Source of the DNA: Ulota crispa
Lineage: Eukaryota > Streptophyta > Bryopsida > Orthotrichales > Orthotrichaceae
Assembly (NCBI GenBank): GCA_963920765.1
Contig: OY987245.1
Location: 25,436,727-25,500,726 of the forward strand
Direction of reading: 5' to 3'
DNA: 64,000 bases
Shown here: one piece after another, positions 34,867 to 47,609 of the stretch
Position numbering within the stretch: position 1 is the first letter of the stretch
Layout: every line of letters starts with the position of its first letter
Made by a program: the position numbers and the translations under genes
Notes under the pieces: model-generated
Told to the model about the DNA's origin: nothing
What the model saw: only the letters and a program-made list of their open reading frames with translations
Databases searched by the model: none

Positions 34867-37183
34867 CTGCGCTTACATGAAATACTAATCAATACCACTT
34901 ATTTCTGAATACATGGTACAGGTTGAATTTGAGTTAATCTAAGAGACTACTGGTATCAGTATGTCATTATCATGATTACCATGTAATACAAAAGAAGCAT
35001 GCTATGTATCCACAGCACTACCACCTCATCTTTTACACGGTCGTTACTGTATTCTCTTCAGTTACTGCACATAAATAAAACATGTATACACGCAATCATA
35101 TGAAACAAAAAAGTAGTACACATATACAACAAAAAAACCAAAAAAAACCATGCACACATTCAATGCTGAAGTATGTACTACATATTGTCAAACTTATTGT
35201 TTCACACAAAACCAGAGGAGCCAAAAACTTACATCTCAGTTTCTAGTTCAACCATCGCTTTTGTTTCTTAGGTTATGAGAACTTACTTGCAAGCTAGTTA
35301 TCCATATTGTAGAATGCGACCTCTGCTTCAAAGTACAAAGGACGCAAGCAATCATGATTTCTGTGAGTTAGGAATATTTAGGATTGACATCTGTTTTATC
35401 CTTTTCAGTACAAAATTACTGAGGCACTTCAGTCTTCAGTTAAATTACTCTTCTCTAAAACTTGAAAAGTAAAATAGAATTTCCATTATTGTAACTACTA
35501 CGTTCACTGATAGGGATGTGAAGAGCTTTTCCTTCGCATGACATACTTCTTTGTAAGCACGACTACCTTCACGCTTACTTAGGCAACTCGTAGAGGCTCA
35601 TTATGACAATTGAGTGCTCGTGAAGTCGTCATTACCAATTACCCAAAATTCCTCCAGACATTCTCACAAAAGATTACTCTTTGTCCCATTCAGAAGCTCC
35701 AAAACAATTCTCCGTAAGGGAGATATCATATTCTTAGTCATTTTGCAAGTGACAAGGACATTGTAGAGGAACAAACCACCTACCAAATATCTGCAAGATC
35801 TCCAATTCCTATGTTGCTATGACATCCAAATTCCATGCACAAAGTTCCGTATTCGTGAATAGTTCGAGAAGGCTGTCACTTCCTTATTTTAGTCCTTTAT
35901 CTACTGACCCATGCGTTGTAGAATCAAATACCATCTAGGCATCCAGCAAATGTTATCTAAAATTCAATCTCTGAGGTTCCTGCTCGGCACCAAAACTCCA
36001 TATAAAAAACCACACAACTGAACATGTCGCTACCTACTTTTTATTCATGATTTGAAGATTCGTAGCAACAACGGTACCTCATTTGGGCAAGGCCAATGTT
36101 TTTAGGAAAGGAATGCTTTGTAATTGTTGAGCATGCCCCCATTAGATCATCAGAGATGACAAACGGTTCCAAAAAACCAGAAATCATCAGAATGGAGGTT
36201 TTCAATGTGACAATAACCGTGCCTTTTCTTCGAGCTCACTATTGGGACAGATGGAGTTCCTTCTAATACGGTGCTTTTATATATCAATTCTTTCTTTAAT
36301 CCCATCTCATAGGCTCTGCACTACTCTTAGAGTTTGCTGTAATCATTATTGATCCCTGATGATTACAGTGTCCAATACAAATACCTGCTTTTGACCCCCT
36401 CTTATATCATGTCTGCCGTCATTTATCATTCACATTTTATAATATAGAATTCAAACAAAACAGTTACGATAAGACACAGTAACCAGGTAGCTACACACTA
36501 GTTTATTTGAGATAACTATCCACACACAACATTACAGGATTTGAAGTTTATTTCTACCTCGTCATCTCTTCATAAAACCTTTGAGAAGTCAAAACAAATA
36601 TTAATATTTCTTCACTTAAACCAGCCCTACATTTTTTTATAATAAGTAAGCTTCAAGTCCCAAAAGATCTGTACTTCTCGTACTCCATATTTTGGGTTAC
36701 AGATTTATTAACGCCATAAAATCTTACTTGGATTGAATACGACGCTCTTGCCAATGGCAACTGCCTCCTACTTCATGCTTACTGCCCACTCATGCTTACT
36801 TCACTGAATTCTATTCACCCTACTTTCAAATATTTATTTCACATTGAACCAAAAGCGACTGTGAGTGTTACGCTCTGAAAGTTGTGAATAGCTCGTTTTT
36901 TACAGTACATTAAACCTTTAAGAATAAATTTCATTTCACGTAATAAGAACAAAATACAAAGTGATTTGGTATAACATTCATTTCTGAACTTCTAATATTC
37001 CATGTCCTTAAAAACATAACAACAGAGATCTTTGACAGAACGAAGACACAAAATGTTCCAAACTAACCTCCTTTTCCAATTTAAAGATTTTCATATTCAA
37101 GGCAAAGCCAAGAGAAACTATCTCATCGAACACTGACCTTGTAGATTACCTAAGACAGTACAAAACAGTGGAGTAATACATAC

Positions 37184-38641
37184 CTTCCAATAAGGTAGCT
37201 CATACATAACACTTCTTCGTTTCACTCCATGTAGTTTAAATGGGTCCTCGCTGGAATTTTCCACACCACCTTGCATTAGAAAGTTTTCTCTTGCAGTCCC
37301 CCACCGAAGAACTTCTTGCCCGGTTAGTCGTTCAGGAGCTACATGCCACTCTTGAAAATTATTATAAGCTCCTCTTGCTTTTCGAAAATGGTGATTTCCA
37401 TCCAAGTACCGCCTTGCACCAAGGTACACCATTTTAAGGTAGTCTAGCATGCTCCGCGCAGGTCTCTGGACCACACAGTGGACAGCCTTTGTATCCATGA
37501 ACCTGTTGCCCTGATAATAGGCCATATGCTGGAAAATCATTAATGGTAAGAATGAGCATGGCTCTCAAAATAAACCTTCGTTGTCCTTCAGGTTTGGAAA
37601 CGTCTATGGCCGGTACACCACTCCACAATTTCAGTAAGTCGTTAATTACGGGACGGAGAAAGACATCAATGTTCTCCGCTGTTGTTGCCTTCGGACCGGG
37701 AATTAGCAACACCATAGAAATGAAGAATTTCTTCGTCAGTAGCCAAGGTGGGAGGTTGAATACTGTGATTAAAAACACCCATGATGAGTGTGTAATAGCT
37801 CGTTCTTGAATGGAATAATGCCATCTCCAACTAGTCCAAGTCTGAGATTAGTCTTCACTTCAGCAAAATCTGGAAATAACTGATCAATGCTTCTCCACTG
37901 CAAACTGTCAGCTACAGATCTCATCATCTGCCCTCTAGACTTGTGTCTATCATACCACGGCATGTGCTGTGCTACCTCCGGACACTTGAACATTCGCAAA
38001 AAATGCTGGATGAAATCAAAATACCGAACAGCTCGCTGTGGAAATCGATTTGATCCTGGAATGTAACGGCTCAGACTGCACGTTGGACACTCCACTGCTG
38101 CCTCATACTCTCCCTCGTACAGGACATGCCCGTCTAGACAGCAATGCACTTGTCGGAGTTTCAGACCCAACTTCATCAACATGGTCTTCAGTTCGTATGA
38201 TGTTCTTGGAAAACAATTGGAGGTTGGCAATAGATCTCCGGCTACCCAAGTGAGTAACGCATCAACAAACGTGTGTGGAACAGAGTACAGGCTACATAGT
38301 GAGAATAGAACAATAGCGCATTGCAATCGATTTTGAGTGCTCCCTTCGAATACTGGTTGAGTCGATTCTTGCGCTAGGTACTCCAAATTCACGTCGTTCC
38401 TCTCTTCCTCTCCTTCAGCATTCGAGAAGTCCAATCCTCCCTGCCCGTCTTCACGAAAGACGTCATCGTGAATATCATCAACTCGAGAGAAAGCATCACG
38501 AGCCATGCTCTCCACATCAACGGCATTCCGCGGTGGCCACATGAATCCCTGATTTGTATTATGTCTTCGACGTCGACGGTATTCCTCATGACCCCTATGT
38601 GCTAGTGTCCTAGGTCCTTGCACATTTTGGCCATCCACTGT
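37184..38641 (-). pseudogene. Core exon of the transposase: Transposase_21/TNP2 domain
   Basis: The exon starts after TATGCAG (first base 38,641) and ends at AAG|GTATGT (37,184). Motifs in order: ECPTCSLSRYIPGSNRFP, RYFDFIQHFLRMFKCPEVA, SLQWRSIDQLFPDFA, LRLGLVGDGIIPF, WVFLITVFNLPPWL, IPGPK, NDFPAYGLLSG, GCPLCGPETC, KMVYLGARRYL and ELPYWK. These are the landmarks of plant TNP2 transposases; the D of VGDG and the ND before FPAYG are in the catalytic region. Two single-base frame changes (37,780-37,798 and 37,440-37,455) cut the exon into three open frames. Confidence 0.95.
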
Positions 38642-38902
38642 CTGCATACACAACCACATATGCAATTAGTACCTTCAGCTCAAATAGCAATCAGTACTAG
38701 TTGGGTGCAATGCGATAAAAAACAGAACCTTGAAGAGGCCAGCATTTCCACATGTTCGGAAAGAGCATTCCTATGAACATGGTAAGATATGGGTCACTTG
38801 TCAGTCCTGACGATCAAAAACTTGACAAGGTAAACTATCTTAGAACTGCAAAATCACTGGTATGAATGGAAGAAGTCGCAAACAATGAGTTGAGTACTCA
38901 CC

Positions 38903-39081
38903 ATAACCGGGTAAAGCAAGTACCGATCTCTTCCATGCACCCTGTGATGACGTGCAACAACCTCAACTTTTTTGAGGTATGCTCCCCTGCACCGGTTGCA
39001 TGCACAGGGATACTCAACCAATCCCATCCTATTTGCTATAGACCTCTCTATGTGATAAGCTGCACATAGTCTGCGACGCAC
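38903..39081 (-). pseudogene. 5' exon of the transposase with Cys motif (Transpos_assoc-like)
   Basis: The minus strand reads YPCACNRCRGAYLKKVEVV and then HHRVHGRDRYLLYPVM, ending at a donor ATG|GTGAGT. CPCxxCxN followed by a HLxxxGF-like stretch is the N-terminal DNA-binding module upstream of TNP2. The true start codon is not settled; further 5' sequence beyond 39,081 may belong to the transcript. Confidence 0.7.
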
Positions 39082-40433
39082 ATTGCTCGCTTTCTGTGCT
39101 TCACATATTATTGCCTAGATCACTTAATGACAATAAATTCTTCTTAGTACTTGAAACTGCTACAAGAGGACGCAGCTTCACAATGATTCCCTGCAACACA
39201 GAAAAAACAGTTAATGGCACGCTCCTTGGAAATGTGCTACTCTCTGTATTTTGAGTGAAATCAATGGCAAGTGAAGTAATTACTCTAAACGTAAGTAATG
39301 TTAGATACTTAGATTTCTTGCTTCCCTCAGTACCAATACTGCACGTTATTACTTGACTACAATGTCTGCAATTAATTTAACGGGTTTAGTGTTCAAGGCA
39401 TAACATGACAGCATCTCAGTTAAAAAACCATCTCTCGGATTTGGAGGATAGTATTCTGACATGTTAGAACAGCTTTGGATGAGTGACTGTGTTCTTCCAT
39501 CGTGCGCTGCAGACACTACAATAGCGTCAACCAACAATTTCAATTGTCTGCAAAGTACGATATGTAATAGCCGCTCCAGAGAAGACACACAAGAAATAGG
39601 CAAATCCATACTCCCCTCCCCCCCACCCACTCCCCCCGACGGAAGGTGATGAGAAGATGATAGAAATATCAATAAACACAAGTTCAGTTCTACAAAAGCC
39701 TTTGCAAATACTAGTTTCCTGACCGCGATTAATTAATATTTGAGAAAGGAGCTCTGCATGCCATTTGGCCTATAGAATTTAAAGTTTTACTTATTGCATG
39801 GTACCATTTTCCCTGCCCAAGAACTATGATTTCTTTATTTTAATATTGAATACCCACTTCAAAAACCAGTTTTGACGGCATCAGATTCAGTCTTAGACAC
39901 TAAGATTTATTTCCTCGCAAATTCCTCATCTCAGGTGCGGGTATGTGCACCCAAAAAACCCTAGAACTCTGTTTAAGATGATCGCCTTTAACCTGCAGAA
40001 GTCCCAAATTCGGCCAAAGTTCGTAGTTTATTGAAAAACGTGTTATAAGATATTCAGTGTTAGCTTTTAAGAATTACATGAGCATTTGTAGTTTTTACAT
40101 ACGTAAGCTTAGCAAAGTCTTACAAAATCAACGTACATCATGATATACACACATTTCATCATAATAGGTAGCACCATTTGGATTTCCAATTTCAATCCAG
40201 AAAGACTTCGTGGCTGTCACGGTTATACAGTTTTACGTCTCAGAAGCACTTGGGCCGTGTATGAATTTTCCAAATACGGTCGGGTGCAATCGCTGGCAGT
40301 TGACAGAGGTTATTATATTTTTACATTTGATATATTGGCCGGTACCTCATATGACTAGAGTATTTTAAGCAACCCCATCACTAATTTTACTAAGTTTAGG
40401 GAGAACTTTGTTCCCTACAGGACACTCTGAAAG

Positions 40434-40455
40434 AACGGCACTTGCCAGTGCCGTT
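40434..40455. repeat. Short perfect hairpin in the CACTA spacer
   Basis: Arms AACGGCACT and AGTGCCGTT with a TGCC loop. Nine paired bases, GC-rich in an AT-rich context. It could be a binding site or RNA structure; function unknown. Confidence 0.8.
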
Positions 40456-43275
40456 TTGTATTTGTTACGATACTCAATTTCTACTAGTTAGCACTTCGAC
40501 ATGACTCCATTTGCCTCGAAAGGCATCAGTATTCAACAACAGTAAGATGGTGTTTTGAAAAGGAATTTTTAGTTATTAAGATGTAGAGAAGCAACACCAA
40601 CCGACTATGTTTTTTAACTTACAGTAGATATATGAAAACACGGTTTCTGGGCGCGTGAAAAAACATGTGTCATTTTGCGATGAAATATTGCAAAACTCGT
40701 TGAAAAAGTTGTACAAAAATCACAGTGAGGTAGAGTTTTTGGTTTACATCACCTGACATTTCCAGAAGCTGCTATAAAAGTGACCGAATTGGCGTCATTG
40801 CATACGTCTTGGAGAACTCCCTCCGGTAATCTTTATGAACAAAGATATAATGCATGCGTCACGGTATATTCACTCTGCAATTATCGAGCCAAAGTGCTAG
40901 AACCTGGAAAAAGCGCACAAATGAAACGGATGATTTGTCCCTTAGTGTATAGAATTCGAGGCCAAATGTTTGAACCTATAAAAAGAACATGACTGGCATT
41001 ACAACCAGCGAAGCTTTAATAGGCACCTGCCATAAGCCTGAACTACAAGTTACCAGCACTTGTCAGAATAACTCGGGTGTATACTTAAAACACATCATTC
41101 CAAAATTCTTGCTGCATTAAATGTGGGGAGAAAATGAGTACTTAGACGAAAATAGAACATGCACTACATGGGCGGTTTTATTTACCTAAAAATCTACCTT
41201 GTAGTGACTGAAATGTATTACTCTTGTTCTGCTATGTCTTCGCGTGTACAATATCCTACTACATGCATTCAAGCATTACATACTTCCTCTGCAAATTTGA
41301 AATTATTTGTTCTATAAGAAGCAAACTATGAGTATGTGACATAGGACAATGAATATGTCATCGTGAATTACGATACATTCGAATATCAGCCTGCACATAT
41401 GTTGCACATTCTCTATCTGACTTTGTCTTATAATATCAGTAAGGGAAGCTTCAGAGATGGTTGAAAGTACAAGTAATTCACTAGTTCAAAATGAAGAGTT
41501 CATATACAGTTAAAACGGCTTTGAGTAAAATACACTATATCTGTGAAGGCTGAACTTCAATTTCACAGGAAGGCGGGAAGAGGATTGCTTTTTCACTCTA
41601 GTAATAGGTCATTTGTTTTGCGAAAGTGGAAATCACATGGATTTTCGAGCAGTATACTGTTATACATAAGAGTTTTTCTTGGGCTGTGGCGCGGTGCACT
41701 AGGTGGCGCACCAATAAGCGGTAACAACATGAACGACTTAAATATTATACGTCAATAATTCACACGCAATACAAAGCAGTAATTCATGGTGGTTAAAAAT
41801 TAGCATTACCTATGGTGAAATGTTCATCGACCTTAACGATACATTGCAACTTACAGCTGTCGACTTAATTGATTTCTGATTTCAATATATTGTTCTCCAG
41901 ACTTCAGTAAGATTTTGTACAACCCTAATGTGAGGGTGAATTTATTTTGAAATAAATTGCAAAAGTGGTTTCCAATTCGTACGCCAAAAATTAGAAGACT
42001 TACTAGAAAATCAATAATCTTGAAATTCAACATACAGCGTTGAGAAATTCTGCGTACCGTCCAGATTACGCATTTCTGAGGTGCAAGCAGCGCAAGGGGT
42101 TTTAACCTATTCGAAATTGGTGGAACCAGAATTGGCGTTTCAATAGTCCTCAGAGTATCTCTGCAAGACACACAAAATCTGTTAGTGTTATTGAACCATC
42201 ACTGCACAACATCGATTTTGAGACACTACGAAATATGTAATTACGTGAAAGGTAACACTGTCGACATGCCCACATATTTCTCACCTGTTTATCTATGGAA
42301 GAAAATCTCTACTCGCGTTGAAGTACAACCTAGGATACAACTTGTTTGCGAAGCTGCGAAGTCTTTGAAAAGCCCGACGTCGTTCAAATGTAAAGAGACA
42401 ACATTGCTATTATATGAATGTGGTGCAAACCCTACACCGCTCCCTGCCTTTTCCGAGAATTGCGACAACGCAGAGAATGAACCCTAACATTTACCTCAAA
42501 GCGTTTCCCACAATGAAAGTGAGACAAGCAGTCCCCACTTAGATAGCCGGAAATCTCTGCATTCAATGTTTTGGGGACGCGTGCCTTATCTTTAACCTAA
42601 ATTTGAACACGGATGAAATTCATCTGTTGACAGAGTTCCAGTGATCGGCAAGTCTTCATGCCGTCTCCCATGCCTCACTTTTAGGGAATTTCCCTCTATC
42701 GGCTACTACGTGGTCCCAAGGAAGTGTATGATCGGTGTCTCTCACCGTCTCACTTTCAACTATGTTGTTGAACTCTTTCGATAATGCCGTTTTGCTTCAG
42801 AACAGGATGCAGCTTTTAGAAGAAAACAGAGTTTGACAGAGTTTTGACGTGGGGTTTCAAAAAGTGCAACTCAGAAGTGGTCAGTAGTCCGATGAGTTCT
42901 TGCGAGTTCAGAAGAAATTTTCTATGGAGACAGTGATGGACTTCTGTAAACATACAACTCAGAAAGGGTACTGCATGAGTTTCTAATGATTTAAAGTTCC
43001 AGGAGTAGTGTATAGAGTAACTCCTTGCTTGATTTCTTATTTCAAAATATTTTGAGGAAGCACGGCAATTGTCAACCACGGAAGGACCACAAAGGGGTCC
43101 CTGTTACTCATCCCAGAAAAAAAGGGCATCCGCTTGACGTCATCTGATTGTCCACCTTAAGCAAGGCTGAAGAGAATCCATACAAACGCCATCAGATTCT
43201 ACTGCCGGTGGACAGTGAAGTCGAAGACCCAAGTAACTTTCACCTATCTGGGGAGAGAGTAGTACGCCAGAGAAG

Positions 43276-43295
43276 CGTCACTGTATACAGTGACG
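43276..43295. repeat. Perfect 20-bp palindrome in the CACTA spacer
   Basis: CGTCACTGTATACAGTGACG equals its own reverse complement. It lies 1.35 kb upstream of the companion gene and could be a dimeric regulator site. Confidence 0.85.
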
Positions 43296-44648
43296 ATTTT
43301 TGTAGGGAGCACTTCTTATTGTGTTGGCCTAATGAATATGACCACAGAATTTTGCTGTAATGAAAGTCCCAGACGTTCCCCCCTTTGCTTTGTCGTACGA
43401 CTGTAAACACTGACAGTATTATTCAGATGTGGTCCTTCGTCTGTCCTTTACATTCTCGAATACAGTCTCACTTCCTGTCATTGTTCATAATAAAACATTA
43501 GTAAATTTCGTGGTACCCGTTTGGATGTGCATTAGCACCTGCAATACATAAAGTTCCATGACACCCTAAAATCGTATGCACCACGGACATGGCGCTGTTA
43601 ATCATCCACAAATAATATTAAAGCGATGCTGAGGACCGCTTGGAATACATGACTATGTGACCATATCTCACATGTGTATGTGAAAGACAGGAGCCAGTTA
43701 TGTGAAATAGGAGCTTCAGAGTATAAGAAACACCCACTACAAAAGGGATGACTTCGAAGCTGTTGTTCTGGACAGAAAGTCGCATGAGTATTAGAGAAGG
43801 GCCACTTAAAATTTATGCAATGTGACAATTTCATGTCGTCGTTGTAACACAAAAACTGGAATCCCCTTGTGATTAGTGAAGGTATATCTCACATCCAGTG
43901 CATGGTTGTAGACTGTGAGTTTAGTTTCCTTGCATGCACCTTTACAGGGCCGGTTTGCTTGCATACTGTTCTTGAAAGTAACTCGTAATGAACTGCAGGA
44001 GTCGGTTTTTGTAACGATAGAAGTACAAAAATTTAGCAATCATAGTTGATAAATACAAACCTTCATTTAGAAGTAAGCTGTTAGATTAGATTATGGTGAC
44101 GATGCCTTCATGTAAAGACGATAAAGACCTACATGTACGACAGAAGTATCGCAGGATCTAGGCCGCTCAATATTGTAATCCTTAATTTGGAAAAAACAAT
44201 GTCCGCCAGTTTGTTCTGCACATATTGAATTTGTTATGTATAAAACTATTCTGATCTTTAAAAGTAAGTTTTTTGAAGAATCTTTGAGTACACTTTCATG
44301 TAGATGTACATGCTTGAATAAATCATAAGAAAATACACTTTGAATCAACTGAAAACATTTAAGCAATCATGTTATACTCAGAAGTACCGAAATTGTGGTT
44401 TTCTCCCAAATACGTGAATATATTGTAATACTGTTGAGTATTACTGGATTGTACTTAGTGGTATGAAGCACATGATATTACTACCTTTGAAGAAGAGATG
44501 TTTTTCTGACATTCATGTGCAATGATCACGCAATAGCCTACAGTATAGCTGATGCAAAAGCTATTTTTGTTGTCAGGCATTCGGTATTAGAACTAATGCA
44601 GCCTCATGACAGAAATCACTTGACTTTTGCCAGCAATTGAAGGAGAAA

Positions 44649-47609
44649 ATGGCCTCTCAAATTAAAGTTAGAGAGCAACCGGAGCCGTGGATTGCGAAGA
44701 AAAAGTCCAAAGCAGTGACCAAAGGATTGGAAGCAAGGTCAGGGGAAGCGGCCGTCGGAGTTCATTCCCCTTCAAAGATTGTCCCGGAAACACCGCAGAA
44801 GAGGAGTAGAGGGCGTCCCAAATCCCAGCCGAATGCAACACCATCCTCCGGAAAGACGTCCAAATCTAAGACAGTGATAGCATCTAATGCAGATGCTGTA
44901 CTATGTCGTATGAAGTTGTCAGTACCTGATGTTGACGAACTTCGAAAAAAAAGAGAAGAAGATGCTATTGCCTGTGGGCGGCAGGTACGATCGCTGGATC
45001 CAGCGAACCCAAGGAGGATGCAAATCACTTCGGCAAACGCTATACCTGAAGGCATGTCGAAGACATGCTGAAGCAGTAATATCATGTGCCGGACCTTCTT
45101 GTCCGCCATAGTCCTCAACAACTCAAGCAAGGACAGGTACATACGTATGGCTACAAAGTCTCATATATTGCAGACACTGTTTGTTATATGGCCCGATGTC
45201 TACGGGAAGTTGCAAGTGTTCGTCTATGTAATTTGAAGAGGAAAATAATATATTCTATAGTAGGAAGCTTCTGTCAATGCTTTAATGGCTTTAGCCTCTC
45301 CCCAAATGATCAATTTTCCAGAGTAGGAACGATAATGAGCAGCAGATGAAGAGGTGAAAATTGATGTTATGAAAACAATCAAGAAAAGATTTTGTGATTG
45401 AGGCAGAAGTTGTCGTTCTTGTGATTTCTCTATAGAAATTCTATTTTACCAAGGGCTCGGTCATATCAGGTACCTTGAAAACCAGCTTTGACTAATTTCA
45501 TGTGCAACGGCTCATAACGAAGTCAACGATATGAAATTTGAAATATGTTATAAACGGAATGCTGAAGTACTAATTTTATGCAAACACTCCAGATAAAGGA
45601 GAAGTGGACAAGCCTGAATGCGCAGAGTTGACAACGACAGAACTTTTGGCGGTTAATGTCCGTCTGAAGGGTAAAGAAACTGCACACGCCAGTATCAATG
45701 ACTCAGCGGACGTAGCAGAGAATGTGACACAGAAGGTTCCATCCAAAGGACACGTGGTTGGATTCAAGAGTGACGTGCAGGTTCAGGGTGAAGGTGGAAG
45801 AGTATCTACTGACAGACATGGACCGGCTCCACGATCGAGACGTAAAGAATCTCGTTTTGTAAGCATTCACACTAATATAAAGTACAAGCCAGGTCTGTAT
45901 GCATAAAGTTCGACTGATATTCAATTCTCAAAGAGTGTAGTTAACGTACTATTGCACGCACGAGCGAAGGGCATATGTGATTAATGATTTGGAATATGGT
46001 CGATTGCAGCCATGTTTTTCTTTAATGAAACAGCTTACTCCAGTCATTTATTCAATTTGAAGCACTGTACTGACAAATACTGCACTTTCATGTAAATACG
46101 CTTACTACCAATGAATTTCATTGTAGGAACATGAAGGGCGACAGCGTCACCGAAGGCAATTCTCTCCAATTGGATCGATGTTTCATGGGTCAGAGTACTA
46201 TGACTCCAGTTCAAAGAATCCTCAGAGGAATAGGAGGGTGACAGAAGATTTCGGAAAAAATCTTAGCAAAAACCGTAAGCACTCTCTAAGTACTGAAGGA
46301 CAGGGAAGCCGTCGTCCCGAGTCTAGTCACAGAAGGCAAAAGAAACTTACCGCGGTTTACAGAGGGGACAACCGAGATGACGACGGTAAGCTTTCTTATT
46401 AAGGATATCTGCTGGCTGCTTATATGGGATTAACCTTTGTATGCAGCAATGATAATTGGAATTGGAGTGTTTGATGTAAGCAATGGCATTTGGAGAAAGT
46501 TTCATGTCAACATCCACTCACAAACTTCACGTACATGCTATTTTAAAGTGTAAGTGAATGTGAATGTTAGAAGAAATTTATTAGAAATTTTGCACGGCAC
46601 ATTGGTTTAGAGAATTTGAAATGTACGTGCTTAAATAATTAGGTTCTCCTCATTGCAGGATATTGGGATTACAGAACCGCGTCCAGAAAGGATGCAGGAA
46701 GGCGTCGACGTTATGACTCGGCATCTCCCGACAATTCTCCAGTGCACAGGACTGGGTCATCATCAAGACATGGCAGATCTCCTTCACTGCAATACAGAAG
46801 ATCTCTGTCACCACGTAGTACAAGACCTTCTTTACCGCATGCTTCCAAACAGCAGAGAAGGAGCAGTTCTGACACTTCGTCAAAGTCACCACCACACACT
46901 TTGGCTACCGTATACCCTGCCAGCAAATTGGAGAAACGAGGAAAAAGATATGGAAAGGAAGAGGAAAGTGCACCAATTTCCCCAGCACGTGGAAGGAGAG
47001 AACGCCGATTAAATCAAGCACGTTGTGAAGAGGAGACAACGAAGCGGGAGAGGAATGGAAAGAAGCCATGCACATTGACCGTGGACAGGAATGGAATACC
47101 ATATGGTCGAGTACAAAAAGCATGGATTTTTGAAGTTAACAAGCTAGCAGTTGGGCTGGACCTGTCATGCACACATATCAGAAAACAAACAGACTTATGA
47201 GGATGTACAAACATTCAAGAAACGGCTGAGTGATACGTTTGAGTATGTTGGAACATTGAATGAAGATCATCTGAGAGGCTTAATGGGCAGGGCAGTAACT
47301 AAAAAAAGGGGTGAACTCATAGACCTCATCAATAACAGAGGAGAACAACCCCTTCACATCGATAAAGACCTATGGGAACGTTTAGTGCAATTAGCTCACA
47401 GTGAAGAGACAAAGTTGAAGTTGGCGCAAGGGCAATACGCCAATACTTGCAAGAAGACGTTAGGCAGAACATGCGCCAGCAAAGTTCATGGGATCACAGA
47501 GAAAATTTGCATGATACACGGCAGGTCCCCACATCTTGATGACATTGAGGAAGAAATGCAAAGGGACAAAGGTTTTGGAAAACAAAAAAAAAAAGGAAAA
47601 ATCCTTTAA
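44649..47609 (+). CDS. CACTA companion protein: AT-hook, Arg/Ser-rich region, Transposase_24-like C terminus (frame break)
   Basis: Exons by eye: 44,649 to about 44,984; 45,593-45,858; 46,127-46,385; 46,659-47,609. Exons 2-3 and 3-4 join in frame with standard borders (TTTT|GTAAGC, GTAG|GAACAT, ACG|GTAAGC, GCAG|GATATT). The donor of exon 1 that keeps frame is unresolved. The N terminus has an AT-hook (KRSRGRPKSQP) and a basic S/K-rich context. Exons 3-4 encode an R/S-rich stretch (RRRRYDSASPDNSP, SSRHGRSPS, YRRSLSPRS, QQRRSSSDTSSKSPP). The C-terminal part (NGIPYGRVQKAW, FKKRLSDTFEY, LWERLVQLAHSEET, GQYANTCKKTLGR) resembles Transposase_24. Its role is inferred as binding subterminal repeats. 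The frame shifts by one base at about 47,160-47,200 without an obvious intron, and the stop follows an 11-A run at 47,584-47,594. Confidence 0.7.

Larger units (their letters stand above)
32782..39081 (-). pseudogene. TNP2-type CACTA transposase gene, frame-broken
   Basis: Reading leftwards the gene has the plant CACTA layout: N-terminal Cys motif (38,903-39,081), Transposase_21/TNP2 core (37,184-38,641), DUF4218 region (about 33,971-34,866) and DUF4216 (32,782 to about 33,690), separated by introns with good GT/AG borders. The protein would bind and cut element ends. Lesions: single-base frame changes at about 37,780-37,798, 37,440-37,455 and in the A-run at 34,821-34,824; an in-frame TAA at 34,265-34,267; a 13-bp tandem duplication at 33,386-33,411; and an in-frame TGA at 33,190-33,192. 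Some single-base changes could be assembly errors, but not all of these together. Divergent from the companion gene, 5.6 kb away. Confidence 0.93.
39082..44648. other. Spacer between the two divergent CACTA genes
   Basis: About 5.6 kb with no gene I can support, presumably holding promoters and leaders of both genes. It contains a 9-bp-stem hairpin (40,434-40,455) and a perfect 20-bp palindrome (43,276-43,295). Its composition is more even in G and C than the two arms. Open frames up to 106 codons have no recognisable domain. Confidence 0.5.
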
